Shown: positions 21,678 to 32,055, counted from the stretch's first letter. The stretch: 32,816 nt of DNA from Stramonita haemastoma (GCA_030674155.1 CM060344.1:35691831-35724646), one strand, 5' to 3'. The notes: generated by a model from the sequence alone, not told the origin. A program made the numbers and translations.

Positions 21678-21719
<42 letters not shown>
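20393..21719. other. Unique sequence with short microsatellites
   Basis: No gene recognised. Contains (GT)n at 21053-21098, a G-run near 21177-21188 and (CT)n at 21680-21718. Confidence 0.5.
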
Positions 21720-22206
<487 letters not shown>

Positions 22207-22439
22207 GTGTTTGTTCATGCTTGTGGGTGTGGGTGGAAGGGTGTTATGTCTTGACTTTTGGGGATGAATTGTTTATGGGAGGGGAGTTTTTCGTTTTTGA
22301 CTGGTTTTGCTTATTCATTTGATTCGGTAACTTATGTAATTTTTCAATGAATTCCTGATTATCAGTAATAGGATGACAATATGACTGATTGATTTCTTTG
22401 CTATCTTACATTTATTTGTCTATTAATTCATTGATTTAT

Positions 22440-22526
22440 TCATATTTGTTTCATTTTTCCCCATGAGGGCTTGGTGTAAAGAAGCCTCTGGCTTATCCAA
22501 TTACCCTCATTAGAATTTCGAGTTTC

Positions 22527-22595
<69 letters not shown>
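22440..22595 (+). mobile_element. Possible SINE 3' end of another family, plus (CT)n
   Basis: CCCCATGAGGGCTTGGTG, TAAAG, hairpin AAGCC-TCT-GGCTT, then ATCCAATTACCCTCATTAG. Same architecture as the SINE-A end with different sequence. (CT)n occupies 22530-22595. Confidence 0.4.
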
Positions 22596-22598
<3 letters not shown>

Positions 22599-22731
22599 TT
22601 AATATTGTATCTCTGATTTATTTCTTACCTGTTGTTTGATACTTGGTGTGGTTTGCTCTTGGTAATTGGATCATTATAATTGTTCTTGTTTTAGTTGAGG
22701 CTGTCTTTTTATCTTGATGTTATCCCTGAAA

Positions 22732-22951
<220 letters not shown>

Positions 22952-22999
22952 ACACACACAATTCTAGCCTTATCCCATCTTTTCTGACTTAAGTTACTT

Positions 23000-25900
23000 A
23001 CTTCATCCATCCTCTTGTACCATCTACGGTGTCCAGGGGAGAAAGAGCTTTCGGTCTAGTCTGCCGCAAGTTTGAAGCACGGAAAAATCAGATTCTTTAC
23101 GCCTAGTAGGCCTATGAGTGGAGTGTATGGGGTGCTTAAGGAGAGGTGGTACCTTTGTAAACCTGGCAGTAGCATCCCTCGGGATGGACGGGAGCACTGG
23201 TCCTCACTTGGCACTCAACTCTCACTTCTGGGTCCGGGTCCTTAACCCACCCACACCCCGGTAACCGCTTCTACTGGCGGGCGAAACGTTGTGAGGGGCT
23301 GGTGCATTCTTAATCACCAGTAGGAGTCTTGGAGAGGAGATGGGCGCCACCAAGCTTCCTCAAGCCCACTGCAAGGACATGATGAGAAAAGCAAAACAGA
23401 AACACATGCCGGATCGGTCGAGGCCCGGATCAACAACGACCGCGCTACCCACTGCAAGCCTCCAGGGTGGGAGTGACAAGTGTGCCACTGGAGCAGAACT
23501 AACCCTAAAGCTTCCAGCTAAAGGGGTAACCATTGGTACATGGAATGTTAGAACTCTGTACCAAACAGGAAGAGTACAGGAACTCACACATGAATTACAG
23601 AGGTATAAATGGGACATCCTAGGGCTTGCGGAAGTCAGATGGACTGGCTTCGGAGAAACAACCACGCAAGACGGCCACAAAATATGGTACAGTGGAGATG
23701 AGAAACTACACCAACACGGAGTAGGCTTCATTGTCAGGAAAGAGATTGTGTCAAGCATCATCAACTGCACACCAATATCCAGCAGACTCATCTCAATCAG
23801 AGTCTCTGCAAAACCCCAGAATCTCACCATCATCCAAGTGTATGCTCCAACATCTGACTACGATGATGACCAGATAGAAGAATTCTATGAAGAACTTGAA
23901 AACGTCATCTCTAAAACGCCCAAAAAAGACATCCTTATTGTGGAAGGCGATTGGAATGCTAAGGTGGGACCTGATGCCTATGACACCTGGGCAGGAACCA
24001 CAGGACGCTTTGGACTGGGAGAAACAAATGACAGAGGACAGCGGCTGCTGGAATTCGCAAAGAAGCACAAACTAACTCTGGCTAACACACTCCACCCTCA
24101 CAAGCCATCTAGAACATCAACCTGGCACTCACCAAATGGTCTGATTCATAATCAAATTGACTACATTCTGTCACCCCAAGATTCAAATCCAGCATAAACA
24201 AGGCAAATACAAGAACATTCCCAGGAGCTGACATTGGCAGTGACCACGACCTTGTACTTACCACCATCAGGCTGAAACTGAAAGCAAAACAACAGCCAAA
24301 AAGCCCACGCATAAGATTCGACCTGGAAAAACTCAAAGACCCAACAGTGGTTGAGATCTTCCAAGCCAACATTGGAGGAAAGTTCGCCGCACTCACAGCC
24401 ATTGACAATGATGTGAACACATTAGCCAACAACATCAAAGAAGTGCTAACGACAGCAGCAGAAGAAACATTAGGCAGAAGCAGAACAAAGAAACAACCCT
24501 GGGTGACAAATGAGGTTCTTGACCTCTGCGACAAAAGAAGAGAACTTAAGAAGCAAAAGTTCACAAGTCAAGAAGCCAACAACAAGTACATGGATAGCCA
24601 CAGAGAAGTGAGGAAAAAGATGAGAGAAGCCAAAGAAGCGTGGATAGAAGAACAATGCAACAACATCGAAGATGGAATGGCCAAGGGAAACAGCAAAACA
24701 GCTTACAACACTCTGAAAGCACTAACGAAAACCACACAGCCTAAAGCCTCTGTTATTGAAGACAAAGAAGGAAATCTTTTAACGGAAAACAATGCCATCC
24801 TCCAGCGCTGGACAGAATACTGTGAGGGATTGTATAACTACCCACTACGCCCAGATACCAACATAGTTTCCAACAAACCCCCTGAACACCAAGATAAAGA
24901 CCCACCAATACTAAGGTGTGAAGTAGACACAGCTATTAAGCAATTGAAGAAGGGGAAGTCCCCTGGAATCGATAACATCCCAGCTGAACTCATAAAAAAT
25001 GGAGGGAATGAAACAGCAAGGCGATTCACAGACCTTTGTCAGAAGATCCACGACACCAAAGAATGGCCAAAAGAATGGACACAGTCTCTTGTAATACCCC
25101 TGCCAAAGAAAGGAAACCTCAAGCAATGCCAGAACTACAGAACCATCAGTCTCATAAGCCATCCTAGCAAGATCATGCTGCAGGTAGTCCTCAACAGACT
25201 GAAAAACCAAGCAGAAAAACTCCTGGCAGAAGAACAAGCGGGCTTTAGACCAAAACGCAGCACAATGGAACAAATTTTCAACCTGAGAATTCTGATAGAG
25301 AAGCATCTCCAACACCAAAAAGACTTGTACCACAATTTTATAGACTTCAAAAAGGCCTTTGACAGGGTATGGCATGACGGCCTCTGGCAAGTACTCAGGC
25401 ACTTCAACATTGACAACTGCCTAATTGAAGTCATCAAGGCTCTGTACGAGAATGCAAGAAGTGCAGTTTTCATGAACAACCACGTGGGCGAGTTCTTCAA
25501 GACCACGGTTGGAGTCCGCCAGGGCTGCCTTCTCTCACCTGTACTCTTCAACCTCTTCCTCGAAAACATCATGACAGAGACACTGCAAAACCACCACACT
25601 TCCATCTCCATTGGTGGAAGACCCCTTTGCAACCTCAGATTTGCAGATGACATTGACCTCATGGGCAGCAGCAAACAAGAACTGCAAATCCTCACAGACA
25701 GTCTAACAGACCGAGCGAGCGCATACGGCATGGAGGTCAGTACAGAGAAATCGAAGATCATGGTCAACAGCGCGAGTAATGACAGCACGGAAATAAAGAT
25801 GAATGGAGAAATATTGGAAGAGGTGAGCCAATTCAAATACTTAGGCTCCATCCTAACAAAAGATGGCACATCAAACAATGAGGTGAAAGCTCGCATTGCA

Positions 25901-26457
25901 ACAGCAACATCTGCTCTAGTCAGACTCCAGAGGATCATCAGAAGCAACAACATCAGCTTCTGCACCAAATACCACCTCTACAAATCCCTCGTAATATCTA
26001 TCCTCCTATATGGCTGTGAATCATGGACTCTGACAGCAGAGTTAGAGAGAAGAATCCAGGCATTCGAGAACAAGTGCCACAGAAGACTCCTCAGAATATC
26101 ATACAAAGAACACAAGACCAATAACTATGTGAAAGAGGAAATCAAAAAGCGTGTGGGCCCCCAAGAGCCTTTGCTCTCCACCATAAAGAGGAGAAAGCTG
26201 ATGTGGTTTGGTCACAGCACAAGACACAACACCCTAGCAAAAACCATCTTGCAAGGAACAGTCGAGGGCAAAAGAAGAAGAGGCCGCCAAAAGAAATCAT
26301 GGGTTGACAACATCAAAGACTGGACTGCCCAACCCCTGCAACGCCTCCTACTAGCCACACAGGATCGTGAAGCATGGAAAAAGATCTCCGTTGCGCATTC
26401 TCTCATGTCCCCCCTACGTCCTTTGGGACATGGGACTGAGTGAGTGAGAGTGAGTGA
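23000..26457 (+). mobile_element. RTE-like non-LTR retrotransposon (LINE), nearly full length
   Basis: One long endonuclease-reverse transcriptase frame is preceded by about 300 bp of GC-richer 5' leader. There is essentially no 3' UTR: the stop codon lies inside the 3' (TGAG)n tail (26436-26457). A very short 3' UTR and a simple-repeat tail instead of poly-A are typical of the RTE clade. The 5' boundary is a guess because no target-site duplication was identified. This element type is the usual reverse-transcriptase source for SINEs. Confidence 0.88.
23340..26443 (+). pseudogene. LINE endonuclease-reverse transcriptase with one frameshift
   Basis: From ATG 23340 the first part has the apurinic-like endonuclease motifs TWNVRTL, LAEVRWTG, VYAPTSD and GDWNAKVG, then NQIDYILSPQ. 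After 24179 the reading frame shifts by one base and runs on open to 26443; the conserved GSDHDLV follows in the new frame. The simplest cause is a single lost A in the CAAG at 24177-24180. The RT domain shows FKKAFDRVWHDGLW, GVRQGCLLSPVLFN and the catalytic FADDIDLMG. The C-terminal region has LLYGCESWTL and KLMWFGHSTRH, then GRQKKSW. Combined length is about 1,030 residues, normal for RTE-type elements. Only this one lesion was seen, so the insertion is probably young. Confidence 0.92.
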
Positions 26458-26837
26458 GGCCTATAGCCTAGTTGGCGGCTGGCACTGCACTCTGTAACCG
26501 AAATACCATCCCACCACTATCTAGGGCACCGCGCGGTCAGGGGTCAGAGTCCAGCATCTGGCGATGCCTCTACACTTTCCTTCTTTGCTGTCTATTAGGC
26601 CTAGCCGCTGAGCAAATTTCTATTTGAAAGGTATTTTTTACCATACGCTGCCGGATTCCCATGATTTTTTAAAATTTTTTACAGTGTTTGTACTTCAGTG
26701 AACAAAACTTTAATACTTGCTTCACCTGTTTGTGGTAACTTTGTTGGTGTAGGCTACTTTTTTTTGTTAACTATTAAAAAAAAATATTTTAAAACCATTG
26801 TGTCTCTCAAGAAACAAATCCGGGAGGGGAGCATGTC
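26458..26837. other. Unique sequence, nothing recognised
   Basis: Flank of the LINE; AT-rich after 26620. No exon or repeat family seen. Confidence 0.5.
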
Positions 26838-27063
26838 TATGTTCCCTCAACTCTATGTTCCCTCAGCTCTATGTTCCCTCAGCTCTATGTTCCCTCAGCT
26901 CTATGTTCCTTCAGCTCTATGTTCTCTCAACTCTATGTTCCCTCAGCTCTATGTTCCCTCAGCTCTATGTTCCTTCAGCTCTATGTTCTCTCAACTCTAT
27001 GTTCCCTCAGCTCTATGTTCCTCAGCTCTATGCTCTATGTTCCCTCAGCTCTATGTTCCCTCA
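26838..27063. repeat. 16-bp minisatellite, about 14 copies
   Basis: Unit CTCTATGTTCCCTCAG with minor variants and a few length slips. The period is not a multiple of three, so all three forward frames carry rotated versions of the same peptide; these are not genes. 27078-27150 is rich in GGTCA words. Confidence 0.96.
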
Positions 27064-27151
27064 AGTCAAGTTACATGATGACCAGAGGTCAACTAACGGT
27101 CAGAGTGACCAGTGACCAAGCAATGGTCAGAATAACCTGTGGTCAAGAAAT

Positions 27152-27540
27152 GTTTTTTTAAATTTTAATTTTATTCTTTTATATCGAGGATAATGGGTTA
27201 AGCACTCTTGTGCTTTTTCTTTTTACATCCAGTCCCCGTGTGTATGCAGTTTTGTAAATGTCATATGTTCCCACCGGCACCCGATGGCCTACTCTTACGA
27301 AAAGCGGAACAGGATTTAACGTGTGCGCAAGATGTTCTGCGTGCGCTCACACACGGGGCCTCGGTTTATAGTCTCATCCGAAGGACTTTGAGGGAGAGTG
27401 GAGTCAGCACTGATGTTAACTCCAGGAGAAAAATCTCCTCGAACAGGAATCGTACCCGGGTGGTCAAATTGCCAGCAGCAATGTTATTTATTTATTTATT
27501 TATTTATGTTCTGACCACTTGGCTATCCCGTTTCCCCCTG
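27152..27540 (-). mobile_element. SINE-A, near full length, (ATTT)n insertion in the tRNA head
   Basis: Tail, hairpin, body and the tRNA-like head are present on the minus strand; the B-box is mutated (GGTACGATTCC). Inside the head, an (AAAT)n run is flanked by AACAT on both sides (plus strand 27480-27510). GTGGTCAAG at 27139-27147 and 27545-27553 may be the target-site duplication, but GGTCA words are common here. Confidence 0.85.
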
Positions 27541-27554
27541 ACCAGTGGTCAAGC

Positions 27555-27695
27555 GTGAGTTTATAATGAAAATGACGTTTTATTTATTTTATTCTTTTTC
27601 TGTGAGTTTATAATGAAAATGACGTTTTATTTATTTTATTCTTTTTCTGTGAGTTTATAATGAAAATGACGTTTTATTTATTTTTTCTTTTTCTT
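27555..27695. repeat. 47-bp tandem repeat, 3 copies
   Basis: GTGAGTTTATAATGAAAATG begins units at 27555, 27602 and 27649. The third unit merges with the tail of the next SINE. Confidence 0.95.
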
Positions 27696-27898
27696 TTATA
27701 TGGAGGTGAATGGAATAAGTACTCATGTGCTTTTTTTACATCCAGTCCCCGTGTGTATGCAGTTTGGTAAATCTCATCTGTTCCCACCGGCACACAATGG
27801 CCTACTCTTACGGAAAGTGGAACAGGATTTAACGTGTGCGCAAGATGTTCTGCGTGCGTTCGCACATGGGGCCTCGGTTTATAGTATCATCCAAGGAT
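27696..27898 (-). mobile_element. SINE-A copy, 5'-truncated
   Basis: Degenerate tail (TTTTATATGGAGGTGAATGG), then hairpin and body, ending at ATCATCCAAGGATGA, close to the truncation point of other copies. Confidence 0.9.
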
Positions 27899-27924
27899 GA
27901 GAGATATTCTTTCTTTATTCTTTC

Positions 27925-27977
27925 TTTTATTCTTTTATATCGAGGATAAAAGATATTTATTTATTTATTTATTTATT
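27925..27977 (-). mobile_element. SINE-A tail fragment and (ATTT)n
   Basis: TTCTTTTATATCGAGGATAA alone, followed by ATTT repeats and then a second complete tail. Looks like a partial duplication of the next element's tail. Confidence 0.75.
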
Positions 27978-28265
27978 TATTCTTTTATATCGAGGATAAC
28001 AGAATAAGCACTCATGTGCTTTTTTTCATCCGGTCCCCGTGTGTATGCAGTTTTGTAAATATTGTCATCTGTTCCCACCGGCACACGATGGCCTACTCTT
28101 ACGAAAAGCGGAACAGGATTTAACGTGTGCGCAAGATGTTCTGCGTGCGTTCGCACACGGGGCCTCGGTTTAAAGTCTCATCCGAAGGACTTTTGGGGAG
28201 AGTGGAGTCAGCACTGATGTTAACTCCAGGAAGAAAATTTCCTCGACCGGACTCGAACCCGAGAT
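27978..28265 (-). mobile_element. SINE-A copy, truncated inside the tRNA head
   Basis: Complete tail, hairpin and body. The head is kept up to the B-box (reverse complement GGACTCGAACCC at 28248-28259) and then replaced by GA-rich sequence. Confidence 0.92.
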
Positions 28266-28427
28266 ATAGAGAGGGAGGGGGAGAGGGAGAGAGGGGTTGT
28301 TGTTGTCTTAAATCCCGAATAAAAATGCTGGGAAACAGCAAAGACTGGAATGCAAAACAGTTTAGCTGTTAGATTGTAGAAAGGTTTGGCCTTTCATTTT
28401 TAGTACACACACACACCACACACACAC

Positions 28428-28630
28428 ACAAATCGAGGTCCCGTGTGCAAACAGGCACAGAACATCTTGCGCACACGTTAAAACCCGTTCTCTTCTTGGA
28501 CGAGGCCATTGTGTGCCGGTGGGAACGGATGACAACATTTAAATAACTGCAGACACACGGGGAATGAATATAGAAAAGCACATGAGTGCTTATTCCATTA
28601 TCCTCGGAATAAAATAGATAAATAAAAATA
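28428..28630 (+). mobile_element. SINE-A copy, diverged, 5'-truncated
   Basis: Begins AATCGAGGTCCCGTGTGC after a CA repeat. Keeps CATCTTGCGCACACGTTAAA, hairpin AAGCACATGAGTGCTT and TTATCCTCGG, then an AAATA tail. Confidence 0.88.
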
Positions 28631-29370
28631 TAATGTGCCCCCATCACACGGGCTTCATCTTTCATCGTTCATTTTTCTCAAACTGTCACTGACTTTCTGT
28701 TTTGAATAACAGACAAGAGGATTAAATATAGCCACCATTTTGCTAAAACATCACTCACACATATCTCTCAGACTTTTATAGAGTTATACGAACGAATTAC
28801 AACAATTTTTTTGTTATAAGGTATGCGTGTATTCTTGATAAGTATGCGACAGACCGATCGGCCCTTTAACGGTCTGAGGGAAACAAATCTTACAGAGCGA
28901 TAAGCATTGATTTGTTTCCCTTAGACCGTTATTATCTGTTTCTTGAAATTTAGTCTAAATCGGAGATCTTATGCACTCGAGCAAAACTTCATCAAAATCT
29001 TGTGTGTTTTATGCGATATTTCCTTCTTATCTATAGAATTATATGCATGTAAGCTATCTAAAGAAAAACAAAAACAACATACAGTTTTTGCATTATTAAA
29101 GAACTGAATTAGTTCCATTTTTTTAAAACTCTGGAATTAAGATAGGGGGCTACAGAAGGGTTGGAGAGGTATATTTATTTCAGTATTTGCAGATTTTAAT
29201 CAACAAATAGGCGTCAACCATGGCAGAAATACCTAATGATTGTATTTTCCTTTATTTTGCTAATAATAAGTCCACTAGGGAAGTATTCCTTCATTATTTT
29301 TTTCCTTTATTCAGTAGTGATCCCGATCTCAGTCGTGCTCCTCCTCTCTCTGTTGATTGATGAAACAATA
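28631..29370. other. Intergenic sequence upstream of EFHC1
   Basis: AT-rich, no SINE or microsatellite. The only structure noticed is the hairpin at 28867-28931. Confidence 0.55.
28867..28931. other. Near-perfect 23-bp inverted repeat with 19-nt loop
   Basis: Left arm 28867-28889 (starts TAACGGTCTGAGGG) and right arm 28909-28931 (ends CCCTTAGACCGTTA) pair at 22 of 23 positions; the mismatch is a G-U wobble in RNA. The 65-nt foldback could be a small-RNA hairpin or the remains of a foldback element. No promoter or known microRNA seed was recognised. Confidence 0.6.
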
Positions 29371-29554
29371 TGATAGGGAACAGATGTACTAGTACATTTT
29401 ATTCAAAAGTACTTAAACAAATAACGAAACTAATTTTCAATAGATCAATTAAACAAAAATCCCAACTCCCTAAAATGCCTCATCGAAGGCGAATAATCGA
29501 GTACGGTAGTCCCGGAAGTATTACCTTTGACTCTGCGAGAAAGCGCGAGACCAC

Positions 29555-29567
29555 TTCGCCTAGCAAC
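29555..29567 (+). promoter_or_regulatory. RFX X-box-like site
   Basis: TTCGCC-T-AGCAAC matches the X-box pattern GTNRCC-N(0-3)-RGYAAC at all but the first base. It lies about 110 bp upstream of the EFHC1 start codon, where RFX sites of ciliary genes usually sit. A second AGCAAC half-site is at 29602-29607 and a CCGCCAT (YY1-like) at 29620-29626. Confidence 0.5.
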
Positions 29568-29674
29568 AGTCGGCAACTGTGTACATGGTGCGCGATTCGG
29601 CAGCAACCAAGTAACTCTGCCGCCATTTAGCCCATTCCACTCTGATCTATCTTCAACCCTCAGGGACACCAAAC

Positions 29675-29722
29675 ATGGAAGGGCTGCCATTTTTACCCGG
29701 GAATACATTCACGGATCCCACG
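29675..29722 (+). CDS. EFHC1: EFHC1 (myoclonin-1), exon 1 coding part
   Basis: ATG at 29675 opens MEGLPFLPGNTFTDPT, followed in phase 0 by a consensus donor GTAAGT (29723). The N-terminus of vertebrate EFHC1 has the same GLPFLPG motif, which fixes start and identity together with exon 2. EFHC1 is a DM10-domain microtubule-inner protein of ciliary and flagellar doublets, also linked to spindle function. The 5' UTR lies upstream in a GC-richer, CpG-containing stretch (about 29520-29674). No TATA box was seen, as usual for ciliary genes. Confidence 0.9.
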
Positions 29723-30138
29723 GTAAGTAGAGCTGTGAAATTTTTCTCCATTTCGCTGACGGATTTTGTGTGAGACATCGTAGTTTGATACAGGCTGCTG
29801 TTTCCATGATATCAGGTCGTGCTATGCTGAAAAGCAAAACAGTAAAAGTATTGTAATACTGAAAATTTTCGTCCAAATAAAAGGGATATATGATCGATAT
29901 GGAATAAGCAAAAAGCATTCAACGTTTGTTGTGTCGGCCTAATGGATGAAAACGCTTAATGTTAGTTCCAACATTTTTCAGTTTCGGAGTTGTTTGATTT
30001 CTTTATTGCTATGGTAGCTGCACACTCCTTCCTCATCTTCTCCTTAATTCTCCTTTAGAATGCTTTCCATTGACAACCCGAAGATTACAGGCTTGTGGTA
30101 GGGACTGTGATAAAAGAGGAAGAGATAGACAACCTATC

Positions 30139-30184
30139 GAAAACAAACAAACAAACAAACAAACAAACAAACAAACAAACAACA
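30139..30184. repeat. (CAAA)n in EFHC1 intron 1
   Basis: About ten CAAA copies, then AACAACAAAA. Confidence 0.95.
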
Positions 30185-30477
30185 ACAAAAAGTAAGGATT
30201 GGTGGGCAACCAACAGTTAGGCCTTCACACCACCACCTAGCTCCATGCTCTGTGAGGATATTAGCCAGCCATACTCTGCCCTCTAGAGTGACAGACCTCT
30301 TAAACCCATACAAACAAGCCAACCAAAACTGCTTGTTCAATAATGTAGTCAGTGTTGAATGGAGTTAGTGTAGGCACAGTGATAAATGGAGAAGTAAAAC
30401 AGTTTACTCAAACCTCTCTTCTCTGTTTGTATGTCTGTATGTCTCTCTCAGTTTCTCTCTCTCCCCCCTCTCTCCCG

Positions 30478-30481
<4 letters not shown>

Positions 30482-30547
<66 letters not shown>
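30482..30547. repeat. (GT)n in EFHC1 intron 1
   Basis: Pure GT tract about 65 bp long, just upstream of the first duplicated acceptor block. Confidence 0.97.
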
Positions 30548-30548
<1 letters not shown>

Positions 30549-30549
30549 T

Positions 30550-30735
30550 CAGAGTCTGTAAATAATCCACCTTTACTATGTTTCCATGTCCACATCAACA
30601 CAAGCACCATCTCAAACACTCTCTAGGCCACAAGGTAAAAGAACAGAAATGGGAAAAAAACACAACTTTCTCTCTCCCTCCCCCTCTCCCCCCTCTCTCC
30701 CTCTCTCTCTCTCATGCAGAGTCTATAAATAATCC
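30550..30735 (+). repeat. Partial duplicate 1 of the EFHC1 exon 2 acceptor
   Basis: A 39-nt exon-2-like segment at 30596-30634 starts CAACACAAGCACCATCTC. It is preceded by the same AGAGTCTRTAAATAA and TTTCCATGTCC context as the true exon and followed by GTAAAAGAACAGAAATGG. The acceptor AG is lost (CAT), but a donor-like AAG-GTAAAAG is present. Confidence 0.9.
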
Positions 30736-30840
30736 ATCTTTATCATTTTTCCATGTCCCAGCAAATTAAGCACTGTCTAGACTACAAGATAAAAGAACAG
30801 AAATTGAAAAATAAACCTTTCTCTCTACCCCCCCCCCCCC
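30736..30840 (+). repeat. Partial duplicate 2 of the EFHC1 exon 2 acceptor
   Basis: The exon-like part is 30762-30788 (27 nt, 12 nt shorter than the others) after an intact TCCCAG. It is followed by ATAAAAGAACAGAAATTG. The frame contains a TAG. This is the most decayed copy. Confidence 0.85.
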
Positions 30841-30897
30841 TGTCTCAGAGTCGCTCTGTCTGTCTGTATCTCCCTTCCTCCCCCCTCCCTCCCCTTC

Positions 30898-30948
<51 letters not shown>

Positions 30949-30989
30949 CCCCTCTCTCAGAGTCTCTCTCTCCCTTCCTCCCCCCCTTC

Positions 30990-31080
<91 letters not shown>

Positions 31081-31114
31081 CTCTTCACTTCCCCCCCTCT
31101 CTCCCCCACCCCTC
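30841..31114. repeat. (CT)n and C-rich tract
   Basis: CT tracts at 30901-30946 and 30993-31079 with CCCCCC interruptions. They separate duplicate blocks 2 and 3 and probably expanded from the pyrimidine tract that each block contains. Confidence 0.95.
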
Positions 31115-31300
31115 AAGTCTATAAATAACCAACCATCACCATTTTTTCCCTGTGCCCAGCAACACAAGCACCACCTCAGCCACTCCCTGGGCTACAAGAT
31201 AAAAGAACAGAAATGGAAAAAAAACAACACACACTCTCTTTCCTCCCCTCTTTTCCCCTCTCTCTCACCTCTTCACATCCCCGCTCTCTCTCTCTCTCTC
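31115..31300 (+). repeat. Partial duplicate 3 of the EFHC1 exon 2 acceptor
   Basis: Exon-like part 31160-31198 is identical to the first 39 nt of true exon 2, with intact acceptor TGCCCAG and the same ACCAACCATCACCATTTTTT context. It then diverges to ATAAAAGAACAGAAATGG. It is the youngest copy and a credible decoy 3' splice site; reading on from it reaches TAA before the true exon. Confidence 0.92.
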
Positions 31301-31344
31301 AGAGTCTAAATAACCAACCATCACCATTTTTTCCGTGTCCACAG

Positions 31345-31566
31345 CAACACAAGCACCACCTCAGCCACTCCCTGGGCTACAAGAACGGCTATGCCATCCA
31401 GAAGCGGCCGGAGGTGGGCATCGGGGGCCGACCCATCGAGTACAACCAGCTGAACCAGGCTGACCTCGACCACCTGGCCAACTTTAACCCCACCCTGACC
31501 TACGGCCAGGCCAAGCAGGCGCCCCCTGAGGATTTCATCCCCGCCCATGTGGCCTGGGACAAAAAG
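31345..31566 (+). CDS. EFHC1: EFHC1 (myoclonin-1), exon 2
   Basis: 222 bp (74 codons), phase 0 at both ends, after acceptor TTTCCGTGTCCACAG and before donor GTGTGC. It encodes [19 protein letters not shown], then [27 protein letters not shown] and AWDKK. Vertebrate EFHC1 has the same order: a Y-x-NGYAI segment, RP-x-VGIGG, NQL-x-[24 protein letters not shown], just before the first DM10 domain. EFHC2 lacks this block, so the paralogue call is firm. High GC and clean codon structure contrast with the CT-rich intron. The DM10 domains and C-terminal EF-hand must lie beyond this window. Confidence 0.94.
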
Positions 31567-31616
31567 GTGTGCAGGCGGTTTGACTATTTATTTATTTATT
31601 GTTTTATAAAAGGTAC

Positions 31617-31830
31617 AAAGGTAAAGGTGTCCCATAACCTGTGTGGTTGTAGGGGAGCGAGGCATCAGAGACCTCAACTTCTCTAGTTAAAAGGTAAAGG
31701 TGTCCCATAACCTGTGTGGTTGTAGGGGAGCGAGGCATCAGAGACCTCAGCTTCTCTAGTTAAAAGGTAAAGGTGTCCCATAACCTAGGCAGTTGTAGAG
31801 GGGAGCGAGGCATCAGAGACCTCAGCTTCT
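31617..31830 (-). repeat. SINE-B 3' segment in three tandem 73-bp copies
   Basis: GTAAAGGTGTCCCATAACCT begins units at 31621, 31694 and 31767. Each runs through GAGCGAGGCATCAGAGACCT to CAGCTTCTCTAG. They match the 3' end of SINE-B at 14075-14379 in the same orientation, but the head and core are missing. Confidence 0.93.
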
Positions 31831-31920
31831 GCAAACACATGGGGACTGGATGAAAAAAAAAAAAGCACACGAGTGCTTATCCCATTATCCTCGATATGAA
31901 AGAAAAGAAGAAATAAATGT
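31831..31920 (+). mobile_element. SINE-A 3' fragment
   Basis: ACACATGGGGACTGGATG, an A-run, hairpin AAGCACACGAGTGCTT and TTATCCTCGATATGAAAG. Joined directly to the SINE-B repeats on its left; (TTTA)n follows from 31921 to about 31980. Confidence 0.88.
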
Positions 31921-31926
31921 ATGTAT

Positions 31927-31977
<51 letters not shown>

Positions 31978-31994
31978 TTGATTGTTTTATAAAA

Positions 31995-32055
31995 GGTAAA
32001 GGTAAAGGTGTCCCATAACCTATGTGGTCGGATTTTTCCTCTGGAGTTATTTATT
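31995..32055. repeat. SINE fragment mosaic
   Basis: GTAAAGGTGTCCCATAACCT (SINE-B end) stops at GTGGTCG and continues as GATTTTTCCTCTGGAGTTA, which resembles the SINE-A body segment near 21788-21808. Flanked by ATTT repeats and a repeated ATTGTTTTATAAA motif (31597, 31982, 32078). Confidence 0.6.

Noticed and set aside
24170..24200. Programmed ribosomal frameshift in the LINE
   Set aside because: The CACCCCAAG context has no X-XXY-YYZ slippery heptamer in the upstream frame, and a one-base deletion explains the break.
23360..25968. Minus-strand open frames across the LINE
   Set aside because: Shadows of the endonuclease-RT frame; no recognisable domains.
26838..27063. Open frames encoding SMFPQLYVPSALCS-type peptides
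   Set aside because: The 16-bp period rotates through all frames; no flanking gene structure.
27078..27150. Nuclear-receptor response cluster from many GGTCA words
   Set aside because: Spacing and orientation are irregular and the words look like decayed tandem repeat; no promoter nearby.
29370..29730. Separate small gene at the EFHC1 promoter
   Set aside because: The open frames here are short, on both strands, and overlap the CpG-rich 5' UTR; no homology recognised.
31213..31686. EFHC1 exon 2 extended upstream to an ATG at 31213
   Set aside because: The upstream part translates a CT-rich intron; the true start is exon 1 at 29675, and the acceptor at 31344 fits both phase and homology.
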